From Oscillospiraceae bacterium (lineage in GTDB: Bacteria; Bacillota; Clostridia; Oscillospirales; Ruminococcaceae): DNA of 64,000 nucleotides. Location: NCBI GenBank assembly GCA_030153485.1, contig JAGUQX010000007.1:124001-188000 (forward strand), given 5' to 3'. The position numbers were made by a program, and so were the translations under genes. The notes below the pieces were generated by a model, which searched no databases, had not been told where the DNA came from, and saw only the letters and a list, made by a program, of their open reading frames with translations. Positions 19,110 to 27,676 of this stretch are shown here, piece after piece. Every line of letters starts with the position of its first letter. The stretch's first letter is position 1.

Positions 19110-19184
19110 TTAATTTTTTATTTTAAATATTATTTTTAAAAATTTAGATAATATTTTTGGACTTTTCAATATAATAACTTTCAT
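19110..19184 (-). CDS. spoVM: SpoVM-like spore morphogenetic peptide (24 residues)
   Basis: A 24-codon gene with a strong ribosome binding site, GGAGGA, 6 bases before ATG. The peptide opens MKVIILKSPKILSK and continues as a Lys/Ile/Phe amphipathic stretch ending in IKN. This matches SpoVM, the short amphipathic helix that senses the convex forespore membrane, binds SpoIVA and inhibits FtsH. The Pro at position 9, essential for Bacillus SpoVM localisation, is conserved at the same position. Genomic context agrees: in Bacillus spoVM lies at the end of the prkC-rsgA cluster, as here. Found by reading the intergenic sequence; it is too short for usual gene callers. Confidence 0.8.
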   Translation of the reverse strand: MKVIILKSPKILSKFLKIIFKIKN

Positions 19185-19212
19185 ATGTATTCCTCCAATA
19201 ATAACTTTTATT

Positions 19213-19365
19213 TTATGAACATAACATTATAAGACCGATTATTATTAATATAATGCTTAGTCCTATAAATATTAATTTTATAGAGCTAAGTAATATTATA
19301 GATATAAAGCATCCTAGTAATATCAAAATATAACAAGGCCATTTAGGTCTATTACATCTTCTCAA
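19213..19365 (-). CDS. Small membrane protein (50 residues), unknown
   Basis: TTG start with a near-perfect GAGGAGGT ribosome binding site 6-7 bases upstream, followed by 50 codons. The protein has a short Arg/Lys/Trp/Cys head (starting MRRCNRPKWPC) and two hydrophobic stretches (about 12-29 and 31-48) separated by a Lys, so a two-pass membrane hairpin is likely. It ends 28 bp before spoVM on the same strand with no terminator between, so the two are probably cotranscribed, perhaps during sporulation. I do not recognise a family. Confidence 0.65.
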   Translation of the reverse strand: MRRCNRPKWPCYILILLGCFISIILLSSIKLIFIGLSIILIIIGLIMLCS

Positions 19366-19394
19366 ATTTATTACCTCCTCTATAAATATATAGT

Positions 19395-19404
19395 ATTATA
19401 CGCC
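19395..19404 (-). promoter_or_regulatory. Possible -10 element for the small-protein/spoVM unit
   Basis: On the - strand GGCGTATAAT lies about 25 bp before the ribosome binding site and just after the rsgA terminator. It resembles a sigma-A -10, and also a sigma-E -10 at 6 of 8 positions. No good TTGACA is present upstream, so a sporulation sigma factor is possible but unproven. Confidence 0.4.
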
Positions 19405-19410
19405 AAAAAA

Positions 19411-19443
19411 ATAAATAATGTTCATTAAATGAACATTATTTAT
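19411..19443 (-). terminator. Terminator of the remA-rsgA transcript
   Basis: A perfect 15-bp stem (19411-19425 with 19429-19443) overlapping the rsgA stop codon, followed in the - strand transcript by TTTTTTT. Confidence 0.85.
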
Positions 19444-20329
19444 AAGTGTTTTTATTATTTTCTTTTATAGTATTATATATATTAGTATAATTATTATATC
19501 TAATTTTAGAAATATTTCCTTTTGTAACATTATCAATGATATTACAATTACTTTCTTTGATATGAGAACAATTTGAAAATTTACACTTATCAATATATTC
19601 ATTAAAATCTATAAAAGTATGTTGTATATAAAGCAAATCAATATTTATATATTTAGATATATCTAAAGTTGAAAAACCAGGACTATCAGCTATATAAATA
19701 TCATTAAATTTATATAATTCAATATGAGTAGTAGTATGCTTGCCTCTACCTAATTTTTGGCTAATATTTGCCGTCTTTATATTAATATTAAAAATATTAT
19801 TAATAAATGTTGATTTTCCAGATCCACTATTCCCCATTATTAAAGTTAGACTATTTGATAATTCAGTAAAAACTTCTTGTTTAATATAGTTATCATTATT
19901 ATAAGGATAACTATTTATATTTATAACTTTATATCCTAATTTTTTATATATTTGATAGTAAGAATCAATTTTTACTATATCTTGCTTTGTGAATATAAGT
20001 ATAGGATTTATATTTTTATATTCACAAATTGATATAATTGTGTCAATAATTAAACTATTTGGTGAAGGTTCACAAGATGATATTAATAAAATAATATTAT
20101 CAATATTTGACATAGACGGTCTCATCATAACATTTTTTCTTTTTAATATATTAATTATTATTTTATCATCTATATTAAATTCAACTACATCACCAACCAT
20201 AGGTTCTGTTTTTTGATTTCTAAAAAGTCCTCTTGCTTTACATTCAAATATATCTTTTGTTTTATCTTCTTCTATATAATAAAATCCAGATAAAGCTTTT
20301 AATATCATTCCATTTTTTTTAATATTCAT
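19436..20329 (-). CDS. rsgA: Ribosome small subunit-dependent GTPase A
   Basis: Circularly permuted GTPase that proofreads late 30S assembly. 297 residues: an N-terminal OB fold, then G-motifs in permuted order, TKQD (G4) before the P-loop GNSGSGKST (about 165-173) and DSPGF (G3). A C-terminal zinc-binding segment has CKFSNCSH and a following Cys. It starts 3 bp after prkC and probably depends on coupling, as its own ribosome binding site is weak. In Bacillus rpe and thiN lie between rsgA and spoVM; here thiN is elsewhere and rpe is not in the window. Confidence 0.95.
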   Translation of the reverse strand: MNIKKNGMILKALSGFYYIEEDKTKDIFECKARGLFRNQKTEPMVGDVVEFNIDDKIIINILKRKNVMMRPSMSNIDNIILLISSCEPSPNSLIIDTIISICEYKNINPILIFTKQDIVKIDSYYQIYKKLGYKVININSYPYNNDNYIKQEVFTELSNSLTLIMGNSGSGKSTFINNIFNINIKTANISQKLGRGKHTTTHIELYKFNDIYIADSPGFSTLDISKYINIDLLYIQHTFIDFNEYIDKCKFSNCSHIKESNCNIIDNVTKGNISKIRYNNYTNIYNTIKENNKNTYK

Positions 20330-20332
20330 ATT

Positions 20333-22369
20333 CTAATTTTCATCTTCTGATGTAGTTGGTGGTTTAGAAGAACTACTATTTGAATTATCAGATGATTTAA
20401 AAGCCTGGTCATTTTTATAAACCATATCTATATTATTTTGGTTAAAATTAACTAAATATCTAACAAAGTTTTTCTCTTCATTTAAATTATTTACATTAGA
20501 AATAGTTACTGTAACCTCTTTTGATCCAAAATCAGATAAACTAAATTGAAATTTTGAAGTTGTTGCAACATTTAATATTTCGTCATATTTTGCTATCCCA
20601 TCAACATACACTATAAATTTAAATCTACCAGAGATATTTTTAGGAAGTTCTACAGAAAAATCTTGTTTATTAGTTGGTTTTTTTCCAGAACTTATATTTA
20701 ATACTATCTGTGTTCCTTCTTGTACAGTTTGATTTCCTGCTATACTTTGAGATACTATAGTTCCTTTTTCTTTATCATTATCTACATATTTTATAGATGT
20801 TTTTAGTTTAAGATCCTCTAATTGTTTTTTTCCATCTTCTTCTTTTTTCCCAACAACATTTGGAACGGTTATATACGGAATATCAGGTCCCATACTAACA
20901 TATATTTTTATCTCTGATCCTTTTGGAAGTTGATCACTTTTTATGGGATCTGTTTTTATAACTCTATCAATTGCTATATTAGGATCAAAAATTTTAACAA
21001 CATTAAATTTAAAACCTAATGATTTTAGCTCATTCTGTGCGTCTGTATAATGAATATTATATAAATCTGGAACCTCTATAAGTTTTCTTCCTAAGCTAAC
21101 TTTTAACTTTATTATAGTATTTTCCTTAACGTTTTGACCAAAACGAATATTTTGATCATAAATTATATTTCTATCATATTCATCAGTATAATCACTTTCT
21201 ACAACTTCAAATTTAAAACTTGTAAAATCACTATTATCAACTACATCTTCTATATTTTTACCTACTAGATCAGGCATTTCTACTTCATTAACTTTATTGC
21301 TACTTACAGCGGAAAAGCCTATTAAAATTAAAATCATTATAATAACAAAAGCAGAAGCAATTCCACCTAAAATTGGAATTAGTTTTGACTTATTTTTCTT
21401 TGATTTCAAACTAACACCACTTTTCTTTTCTTCTTTTATTTTACTATGATTATTATTAGATGAATTATTTGATATATTTACAGTATCAAAATATTTAGTA
21501 TCACCATCATTATCAAAATATTTATATTCAAAATTAATTTTAGGATTTTTAAGAAAAGTATATAAATCTCTAATCATTTCAGCGGCAGATTGATATCTCC
21601 AATCTTGTTTTTTTTGCATTGCTCTTATAATAATTTCTTCCATACCAATAGGAATATTAGGGTTTATAGATGTTATTTTTTTTGCACTCTCTTGCATGTG
21701 CATAATAGCGATAGATACAGCATTATCTCCTTCAAAAGGGAGAGTTCCTGTCAGCATTTCAAACATAATGATACCTATAGAATAGATATCAGTTTTTTCA
21801 TCTGTATTTTCACCTTTAGCCTGTTCAGGGCTTATATAATGCACTGTACCTAGAGCTTTCTCCGTCATAGTTCTCGCTTCTTCTCTTGCAAATCTAGCAA
21901 TTCCAAAATCTGTAACTTTTATATTTCCATCATTAAGAACCATAATGTTTTGCGGTTTTATATCTCTATGGACAATTCCGTTTTCATGTGCATGATGCAA
22001 AGCTTTTAAAATTTGTAGAGATATATGAACAGTTTCCTCTACAGATAAAACTTTTTTGTTTTTTATAAATTCTTTCAAAGTAAATCCATCAATATATTCC
22101 ATAACTATATAATAGATTTTTTCATTAAAGCAAACATCTATTACCTTAACTATATTTGGATTAGATAATACTGATATAGCTTTGGATTCATTTCTAAATC
22201 TTCTTAAAAATTCTGGATTATCTAAAAATTCATCTCTTAAAATTTTTAAAGCAACTATTTTATCTGTTTTTAAATCTATAGCTTTATAGACATTTGCCAT
22301 GCCACCTTTACCAACTATTTCTTTCATATCATATCTATCGTCTATTTTTTTTCCAAGATATTTATCCAT
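20333..22369 (-). CDS. prkC: PASTA-domain serine/threonine protein kinase
   Basis: Membrane Hanks-type kinase that senses muropeptides or lipid II and, in spore formers, can trigger germination. 678 residues: a cytoplasmic kinase domain 1-270 (glycine loop GKGGMANVYKA, Lys at 42, HRDIKPQN, DFGIARF), a juxtamembrane linker rich in Ser/Asn/Lys, one membrane segment at about 328-350, three extracellular PASTA repeats to about 560, a beta-type terminal domain, and a Ser-rich end. It is paired with the phosphatase gene 24 bp upstream. TGAGGTG precedes ATG. Confidence 0.96.
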   Translation of the reverse strand: MDKYLGKKIDDRYDMKEIVGKGGMANVYKAIDLKTDKIVALKILRDEFLDNPEFLRRFRNESKAISVLSNPNIVKVIDVCFNEKIYYIVMEYIDGFTLKEFIKNKKVLSVEETVHISLQILKALHHAHENGIVHRDIKPQNIMVLNDGNIKVTDFGIARFAREEARTMTEKALGTVHYISPEQAKGENTDEKTDIYSIGIIMFEMLTGTLPFEGDNAVSIAIMHMQESAKKITSINPNIPIGMEEIIIRAMQKKQDWRYQSAAEMIRDLYTFLKNPKINFEYKYFDNDGDTKYFDTVNISNNSSNNNHSKIKEEKKSGVSLKSKKNKSKLIPILGGIASAFVIIMILILIGFSAVSSNKVNEVEMPDLVGKNIEDVVDNSDFTSFKFEVVESDYTDEYDRNIIYDQNIRFGQNVKENTIIKLKVSLGRKLIEVPDLYNIHYTDAQNELKSLGFKFNVVKIFDPNIAIDRVIKTDPIKSDQLPKGSEIKIYVSMGPDIPYITVPNVVGKKEEDGKKQLEDLKLKTSIKYVDNDKEKGTIVSQSIAGNQTVQEGTQIVLNISSGKKPTNKQDFSVELPKNISGRFKFIVYVDGIAKYDEILNVATTSKFQFSLSDFGSKEVTVTISNVNNLNEEKNFVRYLVNFNQNNIDMVYKNDQAFKSSDNSNSSSSKPPTTSEDEN

Positions 22370-22392
22370 ATGGACACCTCACAAGAAAATTT

Positions 22393-23124
22393 TTAATCAT
22401 TTGATAAGATAACAACCGTTATATTATCTTTACCGCCTAAATCATTTGCAATGTCTACAAGCTTATTACACGCCGACTCTCCAGTATAATTATTTAAAAT
22501 ATTTTCCATAATATTTATATCACAATAATTAGTCAATCCATCTGTACATAAAATTATTTTATCTTGATTATCAATTTTATTAATATTAAAATCAATGTTA
22601 ATATTATAAGAAATTCCTACAGCTCTAGTAATAATATTTTTATGAGGATGAGAATTAACATCAGCCTTAGAAATCTTTCCTAATTCTAATAATCTTTGTA
22701 CAAAAGAGTGGTCCTTAGTTATTTGATATAATTTTTTGGATGCAAGTATATAAAGTCTACTATCTCCTACATGCGAGATATATGCAACATTTTTGACACT
22801 TATTACCGCTACAATAGTTGTCCCCATTCCTCTTAAGTTTTTTTCAAGTATAGAAAGTTGATAAACTTTATTATTTGCTTCTTGTATAGAATCAATTAAA
22901 ATTTTTTTTATTTCATCGGGACTCATTTTGCTTTTAAAATTTTCTTTAATTTTATCGCTAACAATTTTACAAACAGTATGACTTGCAATATCTCCTGATG
23001 TTTGTCCTCCCATTCCATCACAAACAACAGCAAACGCAGAATCATCTCTCAAATAACCATAAGAAAAATAATCTTGATTGATATTTCTGCTCATTCCAAT
23101 GTCTGTTTTACCTACTACTTTCAA
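22393..23124 (-). CDS. stp: PP2C-type protein phosphatase (PrpC/Stp)
   Basis: Metal-dependent phosphatase that reverses PrkC phosphorylation. 243 residues of the bacterial PP2C family, with the metal-binding motifs VCDGMGGQ and LCTDGLTNY and the last GGKDNITVV. The opening TDIGMSRNINQDYF is typical for the Stp/PrpC subgroup. TTG start with GGAGGTTTT upstream. It lies directly between rlmN and prkC, as across Firmicutes. Confidence 0.95.
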   Translation of the reverse strand: MKVVGKTDIGMSRNINQDYFSYGYLRDDSAFAVVCDGMGGQTSGDIASHTVCKIVSDKIKENFKSKMSPDEIKKILIDSIQEANNKVYQLSILEKNLRGMGTTIVAVISVKNVAYISHVGDSRLYILASKKLYQITKDHSFVQRLLELGKISKADVNSHPHKNIITRAVGISYNINIDFNINKIDNQDKIILCTDGLTNYCDINIMENILNNYTGESACNKLVDIANDLGGKDNITVVILSND

Positions 23125-23149
23125 ATAATAAAACCTCCATATAAAGATT

Positions 23150-24181
23150 CTATAACTTAGTCTGTTCTCTTCTTAGTTGTCCACAAGCAGCATTTATATC
23201 TGCACCTAAACTGCGTCTTATAGTACATTTAATTTTATTTTTTTCTAAAATATCTTTAAATTTAGATACATTATTTTTAGAAGAATTATAATCTCTTTCT
23301 GCTATTTTATTAACTGGAATTAAGTTTACATGACAATCAAATTTAGAAAGTTTTTTTATAAGTTCCAAAGCGTGTACAGCGCTATCATTTATGCCATTTA
23401 TAACAGCATATTCAAAAGAAATTCTTCTACCTGTTTTATAGTAATAATTATAGCATGACTTTAATAATTCTTCAATATTCCATACTTTATTTATCGGCAT
23501 AGTTTTAGATCTTATATAATCATTTGGAGCATGCAATGATATAGCTAATGTTATGGGGAATTTTAATTCAGCAAGTTCATTAATTTTATCAACAATCCCA
23601 CATGTAGATAATGTTATATTTCTTTTCCCAATGTTTCTTCCGTTTTCATCAGAGATCATTTTTATAAAATTAACTACATTATCAAAATTATCAAGGGGTT
23701 CTCCAATACCCATCATAACTATATTAGTTATTTTTTCACCTAAATCTTCTTCTGTTTTATAAATTTGATCTAAAATTTCGCTAGAATTTAAATTCCTCAT
23801 ATATCCATCGATGGTTGATGCGCAAAAATTACAACCCATTTTACAGCCTACCTGGGAAGAAACACATATGGTATTTCCATATTTGTATTTCATAACAACT
23901 GTCTCTATAAAATTATTATCTATTAATTTATATAAATATTTTACTGTTCCATCAATTTCAGATATAAGTTTTTTATCAATTGTTATATTATTTATATAAT
24001 AATTTTCATTTAATTTTTCTCTAAATATTTTTGATATATTAGTCATATCTGAAAAAGATACTATATTTTTATTATGTAGCCAATCATAAATTTGATTTCC
24101 TCTAAATTTACTTTCACCTAAATCAATGATATTTTTAATTAATGATAGATATTCTAAAGATTTTATATCTATTTTTTCCAT
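23150..24181 (-). CDS. rlmN: Dual-specificity 23S rRNA/tRNA adenine-C2 methyltransferase
   Basis: Radical-SAM enzyme that methylates C2 of A2503 in 23S rRNA and A37 of some tRNAs. 343 residues, with the CX3CX2C cluster motif in VGCKMGCNFCAS, GIGEPLDN, an LAISLHAPND segment and a C-terminal Cys in AACGQL required in the methyl-transfer mechanism. ATG start with a modest GGAATTAG upstream. Part of the rsmB-rlmN-stp-prkC-rsgA unit. Confidence 0.96.
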   Translation of the reverse strand: MEKIDIKSLEYLSLIKNIIDLGESKFRGNQIYDWLHNKNIVSFSDMTNISKIFREKLNENYYINNITIDKKLISEIDGTVKYLYKLIDNNFIETVVMKYKYGNTICVSSQVGCKMGCNFCASTIDGYMRNLNSSEILDQIYKTEEDLGEKITNIVMMGIGEPLDNFDNVVNFIKMISDENGRNIGKRNITLSTCGIVDKINELAELKFPITLAISLHAPNDYIRSKTMPINKVWNIEELLKSCYNYYYKTGRRISFEYAVINGINDSAVHALELIKKLSKFDCHVNLIPVNKIAERDYNSSKNNVSKFKDILEKNKIKCTIRRSLGADINAACGQLRREQTKL

Positions 24182-24198
24182 AAAGAACTAATTCCTAT

Positions 24199-25521
24199 CT
24201 AATTTACTTTTTTGAATTTTGCTATAAAAAATCCATCTGTATTAAATATATTTGGTAAAAATGTTTGAAAATAATTATCTTCTTCTATAAAACTTAAATT
24301 TATATTTAAATTTTCTGGTTTGAAATTATTATTATTGTTCAAAAATTTATCAATTATATCTTCATTTTCTTCTTTACTTAAAGAGCATGTAGAATAGTAT
24401 AAATATCCTCCTAATTTAACATATAAAGAAGAAGTTTTAAGAATATTATATTGTATTTTATTAAGAGTATATATATCTTTTTCTAACTTATATTTTATTT
24501 CTGGTTTCCTTCTAATAGTTCCCAACCCAAAACAAGGAACATCACATAAAACTTTATCTGCTAGCGGGATATCTTTATTATATATTTCACCATCATTTAT
24601 ATTCGTTTTTATAATATCAAGCCCTAATCTTAATGCACCTTTTTCAATAAGACCTAATCTATTATTATAAATATCAAAAGATTTAATCGACCCAATATTT
24701 TCCATATATTGAGCAAGTGTAAATGATTTCCCTCCTGGAGCTGCACACATATCAAATAAAAAATCATTTTTATTTGGAGAGATAATATTACAAAGGATTT
24801 GTGAAGATAAATCCTGTATATAAAAATACCCTTTTTTATATACATTCATATCTTCTATTGATGTAATATTTTTTAACTCTAATGCATTTGGTATATCTTT
24901 TATAATACTATATTCTATATTTTCTTCTTCCAAAAGATTTATAAAATCATTAATTTTTATTTTCAAACTATTAACTCTAATAAATAATGGTGGTTTTCCA
25001 ATACTTTTAGATAATATACTAATCATATTTTCTTCACCATATTGATTAATAAATTTTTTTATAATCCATTCTGGAGAAGAATATTTAATTGAGTAATAAA
25101 ATAATTTATTTTTGATTTTATCTGGTAGCGCGTATTTTTTATCATCTCTTAAAAAATTTCTTAAAACACCATTTATAAAACCTGATGCTTTTTGATCTTT
25201 TTTATTTTTTGATAGATTAACAGTTTCATTAACAGCAGCAAAATCTTTAACCCCATCTAAATATAAAAGTTGATAAAATCCTATTCTTAAAATATTTAAA
25301 ATACTATAATTAATATTTTTTATGCCAAATTTACAATATTTATCTATTATATAATCTAATGTTATTTTTCTTTCAATTATTCCATAAACAATAATACTTA
25401 TAAAAGATTTTTCCTGATTAGTTATATTATTAATCGACAAAGCTTTATTTATAGATATATTAGAAAAAGATTTTCTATTTTCTATGTCATTTAGTATATT
25501 TAAAGCTATATTTCTAGACAT
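24199..25521 (-). CDS. rsmB: 16S rRNA cytosine-967 C5 methyltransferase
   Basis: Methylates C967-equivalent in 16S rRNA. 440 residues: an N-terminal NusB-like RNA-binding domain (about 1-130), then a Rossmann methyltransferase with the SAM loop MCAAPGGKS, the catalytic Cys region VLCDVPCFGLG, and STCSLSKEEN. The start ATG is 3 bases after the protease stop, and the ribosome binding site AATAGGTAAC overlaps that stop, so the genes are coupled. Confidence 0.95.
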   Translation of the reverse strand: MSRNIALNILNDIENRKSFSNISINKALSINNITNQEKSFISIIVYGIIERKITLDYIIDKYCKFGIKNINYSILNILRIGFYQLLYLDGVKDFAAVNETVNLSKNKKDQKASGFINGVLRNFLRDDKKYALPDKIKNKLFYYSIKYSSPEWIIKKFINQYGEENMISILSKSIGKPPLFIRVNSLKIKINDFINLLEEENIEYSIIKDIPNALELKNITSIEDMNVYKKGYFYIQDLSSQILCNIISPNKNDFLFDMCAAPGGKSFTLAQYMENIGSIKSFDIYNNRLGLIEKGALRLGLDIIKTNINDGEIYNKDIPLADKVLCDVPCFGLGTIRRKPEIKYKLEKDIYTLNKIQYNILKTSSLYVKLGGYLYYSTCSLSKEENEDIIDKFLNNNNNFKPENLNINLSFIEEDNYFQTFLPNIFNTDGFFIAKFKKVN

Positions 25522-25524
25522 ATG

Positions 25525-26214
25525 TTACCTATTTCTATTGCTTAAAGCAATAAGTCTTATTAAATTTGCTAAAGAAACTATTAGAGCTGCTACATAAGTC
25601 ATAGCAGCAGCGGATAATACTTTTTTTGCACCAACTAACTCTTTTCCATCCAATATATTTCTATTTTTTAGTGTTTTAATAGCTCTATTACTTGCATTAA
25701 ACTCTACAGGCAGAGTTACTAATTGAAAAATAACTACAGATAAAAATAATATAATTCCAATATTTATTAATATTGGAGCAGAAAAAATAATACCAATCAT
25801 TGCTAAAGGAATAGCCATAGTTGAACCTATATTTGTTATTGGAATTATTGCTGCCCTAATTTTTATAGGAAAATATCCAACATTATATTGTATAGCATGA
25901 CCAACTTCATGCGAGGCAACCCCTAGTGCTCCTACAGAGTCACTTGAATATGTTGAATCTGATAATCTAATAATATTTGTTCTAGGATCAAAATGATCAG
26001 AAAGTTCTCCAGGTACTCTTTCTATTTTTACATTGCTAAGTCCATTTTCATCTAAAATTTGTCTAGCAACTTGATATCCTGTATATCCTCTAGTATTTGA
26101 TAATTTTTTATATTTATTAAATGTAGATTTAACATTTATTTGTGCAATAATAGCTATAATCATTGCTGGTAAAATTAGATATAAATAATATGAATCAATA
26201 CGAAAAAAAGGCAT
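25525..26214 (-). CDS. Neutral zinc metallopeptidase, YugP family
   Basis: 229-residue membrane protein with the zincin motif in SHEVGHAIQ (two His plus Glu), several hydrophobic segments (near the N-terminus, about 110-160, and at the C-terminus), and an NASNRAIKTL region conserved in the family. The substrate is unknown. I start it at ATG 26214, with TGGAGGG 7 bases upstream; the in-frame ATG at 26229 overlaps this ribosome binding site. A gene of this family is commonly inserted between fmt and rsmB in Clostridia. Confidence 0.85.
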   Translation of the reverse strand: MPFFRIDSYYLYLILPAMIIAIIAQINVKSTFNKYKKLSNTRGYTGYQVARQILDENGLSNVKIERVPGELSDHFDPRTNIIRLSDSTYSSDSVGALGVASHEVGHAIQYNVGYFPIKIRAAIIPITNIGSTMAIPLAMIGIIFSAPILINIGIILFLSVVIFQLVTLPVEFNASNRAIKTLKNRNILDGKELVGAKKVLSAAAMTYVAALIVSLANLIRLIALSNRNR

Positions 26215-26231
26215 GATATATCCCTCCAAAA

Positions 26232-27161
26232 TTATTTTTTTAAAAGATGACCTTTTTGTAAATTATGACCTCTTAAAAAATCTTCACCAGACATTTTTTT
26301 TCCACCTTCATATTGGATTTCTAAAAACTCTATCCCTCCATCTAATGTGGATATAATGAATTTTTTATCAGATAGTAGGATCCCTGGTATATTATTATTA
26401 AAAAAATCATTGTTTATTTTAGCTTTATAAATTTTTAATAATTTATTATTTAAATAAGTGTATGCGCAAGGCCAACTATACATACCTCTAATAAAATTAT
26501 GTACAGTTTGTGTATTTTTGTTAAAATCTATTTGTGCAATATCTTTAGATAGCATCGGTGCATATGAACTTAAACTATTATCTTGTTTTTTTCTTGTGGC
26601 TGTTCCATCTTTTATTCTTTCCATCGTTTTTATAATTAAATTTGAACCTATTAAAGAAAGACGGTCATGTAAATCTGAAGATGTTTCATCTTCATAAATA
26701 TTTATCTCTTCTTTAAAAATTATATCACCAGTATCAAGACCTTCCGCCATGTACATTGTAGTAATGCCTGTTGTCTTTTCTCCATTAATTATACTCCATT
26801 GTATTGGTCCAGCACCTCTATATTTTGGAAGTAGAGATGCATGAATATTAATACATCCATATTTAGGAATATCTAAAATAGATTTAGGTAATATTTGTCC
26901 GTATGCCACAACTATAATTATATCTGGGTTTAACTCTTTAAGTATTTCTATATTTTCTTGCTCTCTTAATTTATCTGGTTGATAAATTTTCAAATTATAT
27001 TTAAGAGCTTGCTCTTTAACAGGAGAAAAGGTTAGTTTATAGCCTCTTCCTTTTGGCCTATCTGGCTGAGTGAAGACTCCTTCTATATTATAACCTTTTT
27101 CATAAATTATTTTTAAAGAATTTACAGAAAATTCTGGAGTTCCCATAAAAACAACATTCAT
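26232..27161 (-). CDS. fmt: Methionyl-tRNA formyltransferase
   Basis: Formylates the initiator Met-tRNA using 10-formyl-THF. 309 residues: a catalytic Rossmann domain opening NVVFMGTPEF, with QPDRPKGRG, the active-site NIHASLLPKYRGAGPI and GLDTGDI, and a C-terminal OB fold. I choose ATG 27161, because AAAAAAGGAT is spaced for it. The substrate tRNA-fMet gene is also in this window (58166-58242) and def follows the same operon logic. Confidence 0.96.
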   Translation of the reverse strand: MNVVFMGTPEFSVNSLKIIYEKGYNIEGVFTQPDRPKGRGYKLTFSPVKEQALKYNLKIYQPDKLREQENIEILKELNPDIIIVVAYGQILPKSILDIPKYGCINIHASLLPKYRGAGPIQWSIINGEKTTGITTMYMAEGLDTGDIIFKEEINIYEDETSSDLHDRLSLIGSNLIIKTMERIKDGTATRKKQDNSLSSYAPMLSKDIAQIDFNKNTQTVHNFIRGMYSWPCAYTYLNNKLLKIYKAKINNDFFNNNIPGILLSDKKFIISTLDGGIEFLEIQYEGGKKMSGEDFLRGHNLQKGHLLKK

Positions 27162-27186
27162 AATTAACATCCTTTTTTAAATATTA

Positions 27187-27651
27187 TTATTCATAATCTT
27201 TTTTATCAACCATTTCTTTTGCAATATCTTTAAAAAGTATACCATTTAAATGATCAATTTCATGAAATATAATCCTCGCCAAAAGATCTGTTGCTACTAT
27301 CTCAAATAATTTTCCATATCTATCTTTTCCACGAACCCTAACAGTATTAGATCTGTCTACCATTCCAAATTCATCAGGACATGAAAGACAACCCTCTATA
27401 CCATACTGATTTCCATCTTGATCTATAATCTCAGGGTTTATAAATTCACAAAATATTTTTTCATCATCTACTAAAATAATTCTCCTTAAAATTCCTATCT
27501 GTGGAGCAGCAAGCCCAACACCCTGATTTTTTTCCATTGTTTCTTTCATATCATCTAATAATATATGTAATTTTTCATCAAATTTTTCTACTGGTTTAGA
27601 TATTTTTCTTAATAAAGGATCCCCATCTACTATTATAGTTCTTATTGCCAT
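27187..27651 (-). CDS. def: Peptide deformylase
   Basis: Removes the N-formyl group from nascent proteins. 154 residues, with all three PDF motifs: GVGLAAPQIG, EGCLSCP (metal-binding Cys) and HEIDHLNG (two His and the catalytic Glu). GGGGGTTT lies just ahead of ATG. It lies between priA and fmt in the conserved cluster. Confidence 0.97.
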   Translation of the reverse strand: MAIRTIIVDGDPLLRKISKPVEKFDEKLHILLDDMKETMEKNQGVGLAAPQIGILRRIILVDDEKIFCEFINPEIIDQDGNQYGIEGCLSCPDEFGMVDRSNTVRVRGKDRYGKLFEIVATDLLARIIFHEIDHLNGILFKDIAKEMVDKKDYE

Positions 27652-27676
27652 TTTAAACCCCCGTTAAATTATATTA

